Shown one piece after another: positions 18,967 to 27,342 of a stretch of DNA of 33,164 bases (the stretch's first letter is position 1; each line of letters begins with the position of its first letter). The DNA comes from Hyphomicrobiales bacterium. Lineage in GTDB: Bacteria; Pseudomonadota; Alphaproteobacteria; Rhizobiales; Beijerinckiaceae. Location: contig PLRT01000055.1 of the NCBI GenBank assembly GCA_003164915.1, positions 1 to 33,164 on the forward strand. Direction: 5' to 3'. The notes beneath the pieces are model-generated. The model was not told the DNA's origin, searched no databases, and worked only from the letters and a program-made list of their open reading frames with translations. Both the position numbers and the translations under genes were made by a program.

Positions 18967-19755
18967 TTGACCGTGATCTGCGACGAACCGCAATTCCTCG
19001 CCATCGGCGAAGGGACGGCGCGACGCCGTATCGCGTTTCGCCGCCGCTGGCCAGCGCGCGGCGGCCTGCCGGGGATCGTCTGGCTCGCCGGCTTCGGCTC
19101 CGACATGGTTTCGACCAAGGCGAGCGCGCTCGACGTCCATTGCGCCGAGCGCGGCCAGGCGCTGCTGCGCTTCGACTATTCCGGCAACGGCGCCTCGGAG
19201 GGCAAGTTCGAGGACGGAACGCTTTCGCTGTGGCTCGAGGACGCGCTGGCGGCGATCCGCGCCGAATCCACCGGACGCACCGTGCTCGCCGGCTCGTCGA
19301 TGGGCGGCTATATTGCGCTGCTGGTCGCGCGCGCGCTCGCCGTGGCGGGCGAGGCGGGACGGCTCGCCGGCATGGTTCTCGTTGCGCCGGCGGTCGATTT
19401 CACCGAGGCGCTGATGTGGGCGCGCGCCAGCGACGAAGAGCGCCGCGAGCTGATGGAAAAGGGCGTATGGGCGCGTCCGTCCGAATATTCCCATTCCGGC
19501 TACCGCATCGCCCGCGCTCTGATCGAGGACGGGCGGAAGCATCTCCTGTTCGGCGCGACGATCCGCAGTTACTGTCAGACCCGCATCCTGCAGGGCATGC
19601 AGGATCCCGACGTTCCCTACCGGCATGCGCTGACGCTGGTCGAGCATATGGCGGGCGATCCGGTCACGCTGACCTTGATCAAGGACGGCGACCATCGCCT
19701 GTCGCGGCCGCAGGACCTCGCGCTGATCCTCGAAGCGATCGACAGCTTCGCCTGA
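18967..19755 (+). CDS. Alpha/beta hydrolase
   Basis: Nucleophile elbow LAGSSMGGYIALLVA (GxSxG), FDYSGNGASEG, and late His in LIKDGDHRLSRPQD. Start uncertain (TTG 18967 or GTG 18973); the annotated ATG at 18868 overlaps the divergent gene. Confidence 0.88.
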   Translation: MTVICDEPQFLAIGEGTARRRIAFRRRWPARGGLPGIVWLAGFGSDMVSTKASALDVHCAERGQALLRFDYSGNGASEGKFEDGTLSLWLEDALAAIRAESTGRTVLAGSSMGGYIALLVARALAVAGEAGRLAGMVLVAPAVDFTEALMWARASDEERRELMEKGVWARPSEYSHSGYRIARALIEDGRKHLLFGATIRSYCQTRILQGMQDPDVPYRHALTLVEHMAGDPVTLTLIKDGDHRLSRPQDLALILEAIDSFA

Positions 19756-19756
19756 G

Positions 19757-20512
19757 TCACGCGCCTTCCGCCCCGAAGCGATGCAGATCGGCGCCGTTCG
19801 CGCGCAGCCACGCTTCGGCGCGCTCCGTTTCGGGATAGAGCCGGCGCGCCAACTTCCAGAACATCGGCGAATGATTCATGTGGACGATGTGCGCGACTTC
19901 GTGGGCCGCCAGATAATCGAGGATTTCCGGCGGCGCGAGGATCAGACGCCAGGAGAAGTTGAGTCCGCCGGTCGACGAGCATGAGCCCCAGCGGCTCGCC
20001 GTGTCGCGCAAGGCGATGCGGCGCGGCGCGACGCCGAGCCGCGTGGCGTGGCGCGCCACCGCCGCTTCGAGGTCCTTGCGCGCTTCGCGCTTGAGGAAGT
20101 CGGCGACGCGGCGAGCGATGAACGGCGCTTCGCCGGCGACGCAGATGATTGGCCCGCCAGCTCCATTCTCGGTCCAGACGACGCCGCGCGCGCCCGGCCG
20201 ATGGACGATCCGGTGATCGACGCCGCGCAGCGGCGTCACCGCGTTCGGCGCAAAAGCGACGGGCCGCGGCAACCGCTTCAGCCGCGCGCCGATCCACGCC
20301 GCGTGGCGCTCGGCGAACTCGCGCGCCGAACGCAGCGAACTGCGCGTCGGCATGGTCAGCAGCACGTCGCGCGTCGCCGTACGCACACGCAGCGTGAAGC
20401 GCTGCGACGTCGACAGTCGCTTCAGCGCGACGCGATAGACTTCCCCCGCGTGGGCGACCTCGATGTGCGCGACCGGGCCCGGCGGCGGACGGCGTTCGAA
20501 CAGGCGCAGCAT
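19757..20512 (-). CDS. YgjP-like metallopeptidase (DUF45/SprT-related)
   Basis: LDYLAAHEVAHIVHMNHSPMFWKLARRLYP (HExxH plus downstream His); RWGSCSSTGGLNFSWRLILAPPEI. Confidence 0.92.
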   Translation of the reverse strand: MLRLFERRPPPGPVAHIEVAHAGEVYRVALKRLSTSQRFTLRVRTATRDVLLTMPTRSSLRSAREFAERHAAWIGARLKRLPRPVAFAPNAVTPLRGVDHRIVHRPGARGVVWTENGAGGPIICVAGEAPFIARRVADFLKREARKDLEAAVARHATRLGVAPRRIALRDTASRWGSCSSTGGLNFSWRLILAPPEILDYLAAHEVAHIVHMNHSPMFWKLARRLYPETERAEAWLRANGADLHRFGAEGA

Positions 20513-20571
20513 GGGCGGATGGTAACCTAGCGACGCTCCGAGTCGCCAGGAATTTCGCGCCTTTGAGCCAA

Positions 20572-21135
20572 TCAGCGCAATCGGACGTCGGGTCGCGGGG
20601 CCGGCTTGAGCTGGGTCGGCAGGCCGGCGGCGACGGCGACGACCGCGCCGCAGGCGGCCGCCGCCGCCTGGTTGAGCCGCCCCTGCCAGTCGCGAAAGGC
20701 GCGGCCGAGCGGAGTCGCCGGCACGACCCCCGCCCCGACCTCGTTGGAAATCAGGATCGCCGGACCGTCGAGTTCGGATAGAACCTTCGTCAATTCCGAT
20801 ATTTGCGCCTCGATGTTAAGGTCCGCTTGCATCAGGTTGGCAAGCCACAGAGTCAGGCAGTCGACGAGAGTCGCTCGCCCCGGCCGGGCTTCCGCCCGCA
20901 GCGCCGAAGCGAGCGCCAGCGGCTCCTCGCGGGTCCGCCAGCCCGTGCCGCGCTCGCCGCGGTGGCGGGCGATGCGTTCTGCCATTTCAGCGTCGCCGGC
21001 CTCGGCGGTGGCGAGGTAGAGTCTTTCGGCGGCTGTCGCTTCGGCGAGCGCCAGCGCGTAGCGGCTCTTGCCCGAGCGCACGCCGCCGATCACCAGGACG
21101 GAGCGGCAGAAGACGGATTCGAGCGAACTGCCCAT
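20572..21135 (-). CDS. cobU: Bifunctional adenosylcobinamide kinase / adenosylcobinamide-phosphate guanylyltransferase
   Basis: VLVIGGVRSGKSRYALALAE P-loop; YLATAEAGDAEMAERIARHRGERGTGWRTREEP; LVDCLTLWLANL; LISNEVGAGVVPATPLGRAFRDWQGRLNQ (CobU/CobP). Confidence 0.94.
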   Translation of the reverse strand: MGSSLESVFCRSVLVIGGVRSGKSRYALALAEATAAERLYLATAEAGDAEMAERIARHRGERGTGWRTREEPLALASALRAEARPGRATLVDCLTLWLANLMQADLNIEAQISELTKVLSELDGPAILISNEVGAGVVPATPLGRAFRDWQGRLNQAAAAACGAVVAVAAGLPTQLKPAPRPDVRLR

Positions 21136-21246
21136 ATTGCTTCGATCTCATGCGCCGGAACGCAATTCAATCCGGCCTTTACGGCGCCGCAACGGTTTGC
21201 TCCAATCGCGGCGGCGACCCTGCCCTAGCCGAGCCCGAGGCCGTGC

Positions 21247-21807
21247 GTGTCCGTTTCTCTCGACCAGACTCTGCGCGATTGGCGCGATTTCTACGCCATG
21301 GGCGGCGCCGCGGCGGCGACGCTGGTCGGCCTGATGTTCGTCTTCGCCTCGATCGGCGCGAGCCAGCTCGCCGCCCGCAATCTCGGGGCGATGCGCGCTT
21401 TCATCACGCCAACGGTTGTCCACTTCGCATCGGCGCTGTTCGTCTGCCTGGTGTCAGTCATGCCGGGGCACAGCGCGCGCAGCCTCGGCGGCGTGCTCGG
21501 CGTCGGCGCACTGATCGGCGTCGCGTACTGCGGCCAGATCCTCGTCTTCATCTTTCGCCGCTTCGCCGCCGGCCTGGCGTGGGAGGACCGGCTCTTCTAT
21601 GCGTTGATCCCCCTCGTCGGCTATGTCCTGCTGCTCGCCTCGGCGGCGATCGAACTCGAGGGGCGCCCCGACGACGCCAATATCCTCGCCGGGATTGCAA
21701 TCATCGCGCTGATCGTCGCCGGACTTCGCAACGCCTGGGACATGACGGTGTGGATGACGACGCGCGGCGCAGCCGACAGCCCGTCCGCGCCCGCCGAGGG
21801 CGGCTAG
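21247..21807 (+). CDS. Uncharacterised membrane protein (about 5 predicted TM segments)
   Basis: Hydrophobic segments GGAAAATLVGLMFVFASIGA, FASALFVCLVSVM, GVLGVGALIGVAYCGQILVFIF, FYALIPLVGYVLLLASAAI, ILAGIAIIALIVAGL. No family recognised. Confidence 0.7.
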   Translation: MSVSLDQTLRDWRDFYAMGGAAAATLVGLMFVFASIGASQLAARNLGAMRAFITPTVVHFASALFVCLVSVMPGHSARSLGGVLGVGALIGVAYCGQILVFIFRRFAAGLAWEDRLFYALIPLVGYVLLLASAAIELEGRPDDANILAGIAIIALIVAGLRNAWDMTVWMTTRGAADSPSAPAEGG

Positions 21808-21879
21808 GCGCGACCGCGCGCCGTATCCATGATCGAGCGATTTGCGTTAAATGCGCGCCTCACGATCCAGCGGTTTCCG

Positions 21880-23037
21880 ATGAACTCCCTCTTCGCCGGT
21901 CTCGGCGTCAGCGTCTTCGAGGTCATGTCGCGGCTGGCGCGCGAGCGCGACGCGGTCAACCTCGGCCAGGGATTTCCCGACGATCCCGGCCCCGCCGATG
22001 TGCGCGCCAAGGCGGCGGAGGCGGTGATCGACGGCTGGAACCAATACCCGCCGATGCTCGGCCTACCTGAGCTGCGCGCCGCCGTCGCCGCCCATTACAA
22101 GCGTTTCCAGGGGCTCGAACTCGATCCCGAACGCGAGGTCATGGTGACCTCGGGCGCGACCGAGGCGATCGCCGGCGCGCTAATGGCGCTGATCGAGCCG
22201 GGCGACGAGGTCGTGCTCTTCCAGCCGATGTACGACGCCTATCTGCCGCTGGTGCGACGCGCCGGCGGCGTGGCGAAATTCGTCACGCTGAAGCCGCCGC
22301 GCTGGACCTTCGACGCGGCCGACCTCGCCGCCGCCTTTTCCGACCGCACGCGCGTCGTCCTGTTCAACAATCCGCTCAACCCGACCGGGGTCGTCTACGG
22401 CCGCCAGTCGCTCGAGATCCTGGCGCGCGCTTGCGTCAAATACGACGTCATCGCGCTCTGCGACGAAGTCTGGGAGCACGTGGTGTTCGACGGCCTCGAC
22501 CATCAGCCGCTGATGGCGATGGCGGGCATGCGCGAGCGCACGGTCAAGATCGGCTCGGCCGGCAAGATCTTTTCGCTGACCGGCTGGAAGGTCGGCTTCG
22601 TCATGGCCGCGCCGGAGATTTTGCGCATTCTCGCCAAGGCGCACCAGTTCATCACCTTCACCACCCCGCCCAACCTGCAGAGCGCCGTCGCCTACGGCCT
22701 CGGCAAGGACGATTCCTATTTCGCGGCCATGCGCCAGGGGTTCCAGCGCAGCCGCGACCGCTTCGCCGCTGGCCTCCGGGAGCGCGGCTTCTCGGTGCTG
22801 CCGAGCGCGGGCACCTATTTCCTCAACGTCGACCTCGCGCCGCTCGGCTGCGACGACGACGTCGCCTTCTGCCGCGAGCTGGTCGAGCGCCATGGCGTCG
22901 CAGCGATTCCGGTCTCGGCCTTCTATGCCGAAACGCCGATCCGCACCGTCGCGCGCTTCTGCTTCGCCAAGCGCGACACGACGCTCGACGCGGCGCTGAT
23001 GCGGCTCCAAGGGGTCGCCAGCGAGGCGCGCGTATGA
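21880..23037 (+). CDS. PLP-dependent class I/II aminotransferase (kynurenine/methionine aminotransferase-like)
   Basis: VNLGQGFPDDPGPADV, VTSGATEAIAGALMAL, FNNPLNPTGVVYGRQSLE, GSAGKIFSLTGWKVGFV (PLP lysine), IRTVARFCFAK. Start revised from 21829 to 21880. Confidence 0.92.
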   Translation: MNSLFAGLGVSVFEVMSRLARERDAVNLGQGFPDDPGPADVRAKAAEAVIDGWNQYPPMLGLPELRAAVAAHYKRFQGLELDPEREVMVTSGATEAIAGALMALIEPGDEVVLFQPMYDAYLPLVRRAGGVAKFVTLKPPRWTFDAADLAAAFSDRTRVVLFNNPLNPTGVVYGRQSLEILARACVKYDVIALCDEVWEHVVFDGLDHQPLMAMAGMRERTVKIGSAGKIFSLTGWKVGFVMAAPEILRILAKAHQFITFTTPPNLQSAVAYGLGKDDSYFAAMRQGFQRSRDRFAAGLRERGFSVLPSAGTYFLNVDLAPLGCDDDVAFCRELVERHGVAAIPVSAFYAETPIRTVARFCFAKRDTTLDAALMRLQGVASEARV

Positions 23038-24203
23038 CGCTGGCTCGCGTCGCGCTCGCGCTCGCGGTTGCCGGATTGTGCGCGTCGGCGACCCTGGCCG
23101 CTGAGACGTCTCCCTTCGCGCCGCCGCCCGCACAGGCGCCGAAGATCGTCCGTCTGCTCGCGCCTCCCGCCGTGATGGACGTCGACGCGCTGCAGGGATT
23201 CGAGGCTGAAAGCGGCTATCAAGTCGCCTACGACGCCTACGAGGGCGCGGCCGACCTCGCCGAGAAATGGCGCGACGGCCCCTACGACCTCGTCGTCCTT
23301 TCCGGCCCGGCCTTGGCGCGCGAGATCGCCGCCGGCGCGTTGGCGCGGCTCGACCACGCGCGTCTGCCCAACGTCGACAAAGTCCGGCCGGCAGCGCTCG
23401 CCAAGCTCGCCGCCTACGACCCGACCGCCGCAGACTGCGCGGCGCCGCTCGGCTGGTACGCAACCGGTCTGCTGTATGACGCCGACAAGGCGGCGCAGCG
23501 GATCGCCGGCGCGCCGACCTCGTGGAACGCCCTCTTCAATCCGATCGAAGCGAGCAAAATGGCGGACTGCGGCGTCGTGCTGCCCGACGACCGCGATGCT
23601 CTGTTCGCCGCCGCCTGGCGATTGCTCGGCGTCGATCCAACGCGCGCGACCGCCGTGCAGGTCAAGAGCGCCGCCGCTCTGATCGGCCGCAGCCGCAAGA
23701 CGGCGCGCGCCTTCCCCGCCGCCGACGTCGTCAGCGCGCTGGCGAGCGGCGCCGCCTGCCTCAGCGTCGGCGACGCCGGCGAGGCCGAAGCCGCCAAGTC
23801 GCGCAGCCGGGAGGGCGGCGCCGGCGCCGACATCCGTTTCGCCCTGCCGAAGGAAGGCGGCGGACTGGCGATCGAGGTCTACGCCATGCCCCGCGACGCG
23901 CTGCACAGCGACGTCGCCTACCTGTTGCTCGATTACCTGCTGCGCCCCGAGATCGCGAGCCGCAACGCCGCGGCGGCGCGGCTGATCGACGCCGAAGCCG
24001 CCGACCAGGACGAAACGCTCAAGCGGCTATCGCCGCAAGGAGCCTACGATGCTCGGGTCGCGCCTTTGGTGCAGACCGAATGGGAGAGTCTCGTCACCAG
24101 CAAGGCCGAAGCGCCGAAGCCGTCGCAATCGGGCGGACGAACGCCGCCGGCGCGGGTAAAAGCCCAGAGACCGAATCCGAAGAAACCCAAGAAGCCGCAA
24201 TGA
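23034..24203 (+). CDS. PotF/PotD-like periplasmic solute-binding protein (diverged, no adjacent ABC transporter)
   Basis: ATGA overlap with the aminotransferase; signal peptide MTLARVALALAVAGLCASATLAAE; FEAESGYQVAYDAYEGAADLAEKWRDGPYDLVVLSGPALAREIAAGALARLDHARLPN; MADCGVVLPDDRDALFAAAWRLLGVDP; lysine/proline-rich C-terminus. Start revised from 22431 to 23034. Confidence 0.8.
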   Translation: MTLARVALALAVAGLCASATLAAETSPFAPPPAQAPKIVRLLAPPAVMDVDALQGFEAESGYQVAYDAYEGAADLAEKWRDGPYDLVVLSGPALAREIAAGALARLDHARLPNVDKVRPAALAKLAAYDPTAADCAAPLGWYATGLLYDADKAAQRIAGAPTSWNALFNPIEASKMADCGVVLPDDRDALFAAAWRLLGVDPTRATAVQVKSAAALIGRSRKTARAFPAADVVSALASGAACLSVGDAGEAEAAKSRSREGGAGADIRFALPKEGGGLAIEVYAMPRDALHSDVAYLLLDYLLRPEIASRNAAAARLIDAEAADQDETLKRLSPQGAYDARVAPLVQTEWESLVTSKAEAPKPSQSGGRTPPARVKAQRPNPKKPKKPQ

Positions 24204-25141
24204 ACCGTGGCGCGCAGCGCCCGATGACGACGACCGAATGGGGTCTGCTGCTGCTGTTGTCGCTGCTCTGGGGCGGCTCATTCTTCTTCGTCGGAATCGC
24301 CGTCAAGGCATTGCCGCCATTTACGATTGTCGCTGCGAGAGTGACGATCGCGGCGGCGCTTCTGTGGCTCGCCGCGCCATTGACGGGGGTTTCCGCCCTG
24401 CGGCTCGGCCGCCAGGCGCCGGCGCTGCTGGCGCTCGCGCTGCTCAACAACGTCGCGCCGTTCTCGCTGCTGACCTGGAGCCAGACCCAACTCGCCAGCG
24501 GCCTCGTTTCAATCCTCAACGCGACGACTCCCGTGTTCACTGTCGTCATCGCCCATTTGTTCACCGTGGAGGAAAAGCTCGACCAGCGCCGCCTCGCCGG
24601 CGCGCTGATCGGTGTCGTTGGCGTCGCGGCGATGATCGGGCCTGAGCTGTTGGGCGGCTTCGCCGGCCATCTCGTCGCCGAGCTTGCCGCGCTGCTGGCC
24701 GCTACGTCTTACGCCGCCGCGAGCGTGTTCGCGCGGCGCTTCCGCCGGCTCGGTCTGGCGCCGATTGAGCTGGCGACCGGCCAGGTCACGGCGTCGGCTC
24801 TCGTGCTTCTGCCGCTCGCGCTCGCCGTCGACATGCCCTGGCGGCTGCCCGCGCCCGGCCCCGCGGCGATTGCGGCGATCGGCGCGATCGGCGCGCTGTC
24901 GACGGCTCTCGCGTATGTCGTGTTCTTCCGCATCCTCGCCGGCGCCGGCGCGGTCAATGTTGTGCTGGTGACCCTGCTCGCGCCGGCGACCGCGATCCTG
25001 CTCGGCGCCGCGGCGCTCGGCGAGCGGCTCGCGGCCCGCGACTTCTTCGGCCTGGCGACCATCGCGCTCGGCCTCGCCGTCATCGACGGCCGCCTGCCGC
25101 GCGAGGCGCGGGCGCGCTTCGCGGCGGCGTTCGACCGTTAA
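24200..25141 (+). CDS. EamA/DMT family transporter
   Basis: Ten-TM-like pattern with EamA repeats: LLSLLWGGSFFFVGIAVKALPPFTIVAARV ... LNATTPVFTVVIAHLFTVEEKLDQRRLAGALIGVVGVAAM ... LLAPATAILLGAAALGERLAARDFFGLATIALGLAVID. Start overlaps the previous stop (ATGA). Start revised from 23522 to 24200. Confidence 0.92.
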   Translation: MNRGAQRPMTTTEWGLLLLLSLLWGGSFFFVGIAVKALPPFTIVAARVTIAAALLWLAAPLTGVSALRLGRQAPALLALALLNNVAPFSLLTWSQTQLASGLVSILNATTPVFTVVIAHLFTVEEKLDQRRLAGALIGVVGVAAMIGPELLGGFAGHLVAELAALLAATSYAAASVFARRFRRLGLAPIELATGQVTASALVLLPLALAVDMPWRLPAPGPAAIAAIGAIGALSTALAYVVFFRILAGAGAVNVVLVTLLAPATAILLGAAALGERLAARDFFGLATIALGLAVIDGRLPREARARFAAAFDR

Positions 25142-25206
25142 ACGCCCGCGCTCGCAGACTCCCCATCCTCCTGGCCGCAGGTTAAGATCGCGGTCCGGAG
25201 GCGGGC

Positions 25207-25467
25207 ATGGCGATTGATCGCGACAATCCCGGCGACCTCGCGCGACGCGCGGCGGAACGGCGCGCGCGGCGCCCCGGCCGCAGGCCCGACGCGGACCTGT
25301 GGCGGCGCGAATCTTTCTGCCTGCCGCGCCTGCAAGCGCGGGCCAAAGCGCGTGAGTTGTTCGAGCGCTTTCCCAAGGCGGCCTACATGACGGAAATCGA
25401 GTTCTGGAGCGAACGCGCCGACGGCCAGATCGAATTCGTCGTTCGTCGCCTGCCCAGCGCCGACTGA
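25207..25467 (+). CDS. Small uncharacterised protein (86 aa)
   Basis: Open frame with a mixed-composition C-terminal half (RAKARELFERFPKAAYMTEIEFWSERADGQIEFVVRRLPSAD) that looks like a real folded sequence. GGAGGCGGGC precedes the ATG (possible Shine-Dalgarno). Confidence 0.6.
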   Translation: MAIDRDNPGDLARRAAERRARRPGRRPDADLWRRESFCLPRLQARAKARELFERFPKAAYMTEIEFWSERADGQIEFVVRRLPSAD

Positions 25468-25560
25468 ATCGGCTTCACGAGGCGTCTCGACCCCGACGCG
25501 AGCGCTCGATGGACCGCTTATGGTTGCCGAAATGTGGCGACATTCAAGATAGTTCTCAAC

Positions 25561-25577
25561 GTAAATAATTCATTTAC
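25561..25577. repeat. Perfect palindrome GTAAAT-AATTC-ATTTAC
   Basis: Read directly; in the AT-rich intergenic region upstream of the Omp gene. Confidence 0.8.
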
Positions 25578-25627
25578 CAACATCCTCTTGCCAGAATTTA
25601 GGCTATTAGTGGTTTTGCTGCAGAATA

Positions 25628-25640
25628 AATAATGGTTATT
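25628..25640. repeat. Perfect palindrome AATAA-TGG-TTATT
   Basis: Read directly; 17 bp upstream of the TTGACA element. Confidence 0.75.
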
Positions 25641-25657
25641 GCGTTGCACTACGAGCG

Positions 25658-25684
25658 TTGACAACCTAGACCTTGCATCTAATT
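25658..25684 (+). promoter_or_regulatory. Probable sigma70-type promoter of the outer-membrane protein gene
   Basis: TTGACA (25658-25663) followed by CTAATT (25679-25684); close to the alphaproteobacterial CTTGAC-N16/17-CTATAT pattern. Confidence 0.5.
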
Positions 25685-25837
25685 ACTTGCGCATTGTCGC
25701 CCGAATCCCGCCACATTCCCTCTCTGTGTTGTGATCATTGGGTTACAGACTTACAACCAATCCAGGGCTATATTCCGACCATGGCCGGCGGGGTGGTTCG
25801 GACTCCCTCCGTTATGGTTGGTGACGAGGAGATTGCG

Positions 25838-26479
25838 ATGAAAAAGGTTCTGTTGGCCGCGTTGATGGCCGGGGTTGCGTCGAGCGCGATGGCCGCCGAC
25901 CTCCCGACCCACAAGGCGCCGCCGGCGCCGGCGCCGTATTATGCGCCGCCCATCTTCAGCTGGACGGGCTTCTATGTCGGCGTGAACGGCGGCTGGGGCG
26001 GCGGCAGCAGCGGCGGCGACTTCGGCAGCCCGTCGGGCGGCCTCGTCGGCGGCACGGTCGGCTACAACTACCAGATCGGTCAGTTCGTCGCCGGCCTCGA
26101 AGGCGACTGGGACTGGGCCGATCTGAACAAGAATGGCGCTAACGTCCTCGGGCCGTACGGCAACAAGATCGACGACATGGTGACCGCCCGCGCACGCGCC
26201 GGCGTCGCGCTCGGCCGCGCCCTGCTCTATGTCACCGGCGGCTACGCGGGCGTCGACGTCAAGACGAGCCTGCCGTACTATTCGTACTCGTCGACCGATT
26301 GGCGCAGCGGCGCTGCGATCGGCGCCGGCCTCGAATACGCCTTCACCAACAACATCTCGGCCAAGGCCGAATATCTCTACGTGCCGCTCGGCTCGCAGAC
26401 GTTCACGGACAGCACCTACTCGGCCAAGAGCGACCTCAATCTCTCGATCGTTCGCGCCGGCCTGAACTACAAGTTCTGA
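25838..26479 (+). CDS. Outer membrane beta-barrel protein (Omp25/RopB-like)
   Basis: Signal peptide MKKVLLAALMAGVASSAMAADLP; FSWTGFYVGVNGGWGGG; repeated amphipathic strands; terminal ...VRAGLNYKF with C-terminal Phe. AGGAG upstream of the ATG. Start revised from 25673 to 25838. Confidence 0.93.
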   Translation: MKKVLLAALMAGVASSAMAADLPTHKAPPAPAPYYAPPIFSWTGFYVGVNGGWGGGSSGGDFGSPSGGLVGGTVGYNYQIGQFVAGLEGDWDWADLNKNGANVLGPYGNKIDDMVTARARAGVALGRALLYVTGGYAGVDVKTSLPYYSYSSTDWRSGAAIGAGLEYAFTNNISAKAEYLYVPLGSQTFTDSTYSAKSDLNLSIVRAGLNYKF

Positions 26480-26500
26480 TCGGCCCGAATCCGCAAGTTC

Positions 26501-26532
26501 AAAGGCCCGGCGGGGAGACCCGCCGGGCCTTT
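26501..26532. terminator. Intrinsic terminator, probably bidirectional, between the convergent Omp and GST genes
   Basis: Perfect 14-bp stem AAAGGCCCGGCGGG-GAGA-CCCGCCGGGCCTTT located 22 bp after the Omp stop. Confidence 0.9.
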
Positions 26533-26558
26533 GTCATGTCCGGCGTCCGGGCGCTGGT

Positions 26559-27164
26559 CTAGCCGGCGAAGGCGGTCGCCGCGAAAGCCGGGACGGCGGC
26601 GGCGAAGCCATCAAGCCAGGCGACGAGCTTGGGATGGGCGGAGCGCCATTCGCCGGCGAAGCGCAGGTCGAGATAGCCGAGCGCGCAGGCGATCGCGATC
26701 GCCCCCACATCGACCTGCCTGGCCGCCGGCGGTCGCGCCTCGAGCGCCGTCAACGCGCGCGTCGTCTTCTCCGCCTGGTAGGCGACCCATTTCGCCGACC
26801 GCTCGGCCGACTCGCGCATGCGGCTTTCGTAGACTTGCAGGATCGCGGCGTCGGCGACGCCGTCGGCAAGCGACTGCAGCGTCAGCGCGCGAATCCGCGG
26901 CGCGAGTTCGGCCGGGATCAATCGTCCGCCCCCAGCCAGGCCGTCGAGATATTCGACGATGACGCGGCTGTCGAAGATCGCCTGGCCGTCCTCGAGGAGG
27001 AGCACGGGGATCTTGCCGAGCGGATTCTGCCGCCGCAGCGAATCGGCCGGATCGCCGGTGTCGGCCCGCTCGATCGCGATCCTCCCCTCCAGGCCGAGTT
27101 CGGCGGCGGCAATCCGCACCTTGCGTCCGAACGGCGAAGCGGGCGACGTGCGCAGCGTAAGCAT
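26559..27164 (-). CDS. Glutathione S-transferase
   Basis: MLTLRTSPASPFGRKVRIAAAELGLEG; NPLGKIPVLLLEDGQAIFDSRVIVEYLD (GST N-terminal domain cis-Pro and ES-like motif). Start revised from 27377 to 27164. Confidence 0.93.
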   Translation of the reverse strand: MLTLRTSPASPFGRKVRIAAAELGLEGRIAIERADTGDPADSLRRQNPLGKIPVLLLEDGQAIFDSRVIVEYLDGLAGGGRLIPAELAPRIRALTLQSLADGVADAAILQVYESRMRESAERSAKWVAYQAEKTTRALTALEARPPAARQVDVGAIAIACALGYLDLRFAGEWRSAHPKLVAWLDGFAAAVPAFAATAFAG

Positions 27165-27342
27165 GGCGATCTTTCCTGGGTCGCAAAATCCTCCCCATTC
27201 TGCGCCGAATCGCCGCTCTTGTCGTCGTGGAAGGGGGCGCGGCGCGTATTGCCGGACCATTCCGGCGCCTATATGAGCGAAGCTCCGCCGACGCGCGGCG
27301 ACGCCTCGGCCGGCGTCGGTCGATCGGCGCCGCGAGGTTTGC

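Noticed and set aside
16994-18970. 658-aa plus-strand ORF
   Set aside because: Out of frame with pirin and antisense to the GT4 gene; Arg-rich shadow ORF.
20513-21246. Cobalamin riboswitch near cobU
   Set aside because: No B12-box-like sequence recognised around the gene, and no other cobalamin genes in the window.
27249-27274. TTGCCG...CTATAT as trxB promoter
   Set aside because: The -10 is good, but the -35 is weak and the spacing (about 14-15 nt) is too short to call with confidence.
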